64,000 nucleotides of DNA, taken from positions 41,332,407 to 41,396,406 of the forward strand of contig NC_084463.1 in the NCBI RefSeq assembly GCF_027409185.1, given 5' to 3'. Under the pieces are notes generated by a model, which searched no databases, was not told where the DNA came from, and worked only from the letters and a program-made list of their open reading frames with translations. The stretch comes from Cynocephalus volans (Eukaryota; Chordata; Mammalia; Dermoptera; Cynocephalidae). Below, in pieces: positions 63,735-64,000 of the stretch. A program made the position numbers and the translations under genes. Numbering within the stretch: the first letter of the stretch is position 1; every line of letters starts with the position of its first letter.

Positions 63735-63894
63735 CTGATTTTTAGGATCCTTGAGGTTGAACAGGAGGCTGCGGTATTTTCTCATGTAGCGAATATCTGT
63801 AACTTGAAACAAGTTAAACATTTCCTTCTCCAGATGAAGGGTGATGTTTCCTACTTCTTTCTCAGTCATGATTAAGTCATCACTGTCACTGACT
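63735..63894 (-). CDS. DIDO1-like, first half of the TFIIS-like domain
   Basis: 160 bp, acceptor ccattcag (63,895-63,902), donor gtgtgt (63,729-63,734). Reads VSDSDDLIMTEKEVGNITLH, LEKEMFNLFQVTDIRYMRKY and RSLLFNLKDPKNQ. The FNLKDPKNQ end is the family signature. It enters in the third codon position, from an exon outside the window. It is the rightmost exon seen. Confidence 0.88.
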
Positions 63895-64000
63895 CTGAAT
63901 GGAATGAAAAAGAAACTACATAAACCCCTTGAATTTGGATACATTACATTTTTGAAACAGTGGGGCAATCTCAAAGTGATCACGCCATACATGGAAGAGC

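Larger units (their letters stand above)
53935..63894 (-). pseudogene. DIDO1-like gene, intron-containing, two disabling changes (partial at right edge)
   Basis: Nine exons collinear with the 3' half of DIDO1 (death inducer-obliterator, a nuclear protein acting with RNA polymerase II): TFIIS-like central domain, a Cys motif HLFNLNCKICTG, a Ser/Pro-rich linker, SPOC domain and proline-rich tail. Exons are 63,735-63,894, 62,475-62,591, 62,227-62,331, 61,827-61,962, 61,079-61,583, 60,630-60,783, 59,804-59,893, 58,708-58,903 and 54,469-55,148. Most keep consensus splice sites and compatible phases. Two lesions: a frameshift and stop in the third, and no AG before the seventh. The SPOC domain differs from DIDO1 at many positions I recall as invariant in mammals. 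The PHD-containing 5' half lies outside. Alternatives: a shortened expressed paralogue, or assembly error. Confidence 0.7.

Overview
This window looks like nuclear DNA of a placental mammal. It is A+T-rich, dominated by retrotransposons, has intron-split genes, and holds one CpG-island-like promoter. There is no Alu, rodent B1/B2, carnivore or ruminant SINE. Instead there are two tRNA-Ile-like SINE copies (15,474-15,637 on +; about 51,519-51,659 on -), one of them dimeric, which resemble the CYN SINEs described from colugos (Dermoptera). A dermopteran source is therefore my best guess, made from memory of that family and not from a search.

Layout. (1) 1-17.9 kb: a KRAB C2H2 zinc-finger gene on the minus strand. 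Three coding exons are visible: KRAB-A 4388-4514, KRAB-B 4065-4154, and the finger exon 1721 down to the left edge, where it is cut off. A CpG-rich block at 17.2-17.9 kb with YY1, CRE, NRF1 and ZNF143-like sites is its likely promoter. The intron holds an old + strand L1 (6.64-9.89 kb), LTR-like copies and a SINE. (2) 18-30 kb: nested antisense L1 copies, one with a tandem-repeat 3'UTR, and a near-perfect 100-bp inverted repeat. (3) 30-39 kb: old repeats (LTR-like, MIR, L2-like) with no gene recognised. (4) 40.1-47.8 kb: a rearranged L1 ORF2 segment present as three tandem units of about 2.55 kb, followed by an L1 3' end. (5) 48,751-50,514: a COX7A2 retrocopy with an intact 83-codon reading frame, a poly(A) tail and a 16-bp target-site duplication. 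(6) 50.5-53.9 kb: a pyrimidine-rich simple repeat, a SINE and a G+C-rich stretch without a recognised gene. (7) 53.9-64 kb: nine exons of a minus-strand DIDO1-like gene (TFIIS-like central domain, SPOC domain, proline-rich C-terminal exon), entering from the right edge and ending at a poly(A) signal at 53,953-53,958.

The DIDO1-like locus is the most interesting part. It keeps introns, so it is not a processed copy. It has diverged in the normally conserved SPOC domain and carries two lesions: a frameshift with a stop in the exon at 62,227-62,331, and a lost 3' splice site (TG instead of AG) before the exon at 59,804-59,893. Both damaged exons are phase 0/0, so skipping them would leave one open frame through every other exon seen here. 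It may be a duplicated pseudogene or a shortened paralogue that is still expressed.

The three gene-like loci show no functional link to each other. They share a window through duplication and retrotransposition, not through an operon or pathway.
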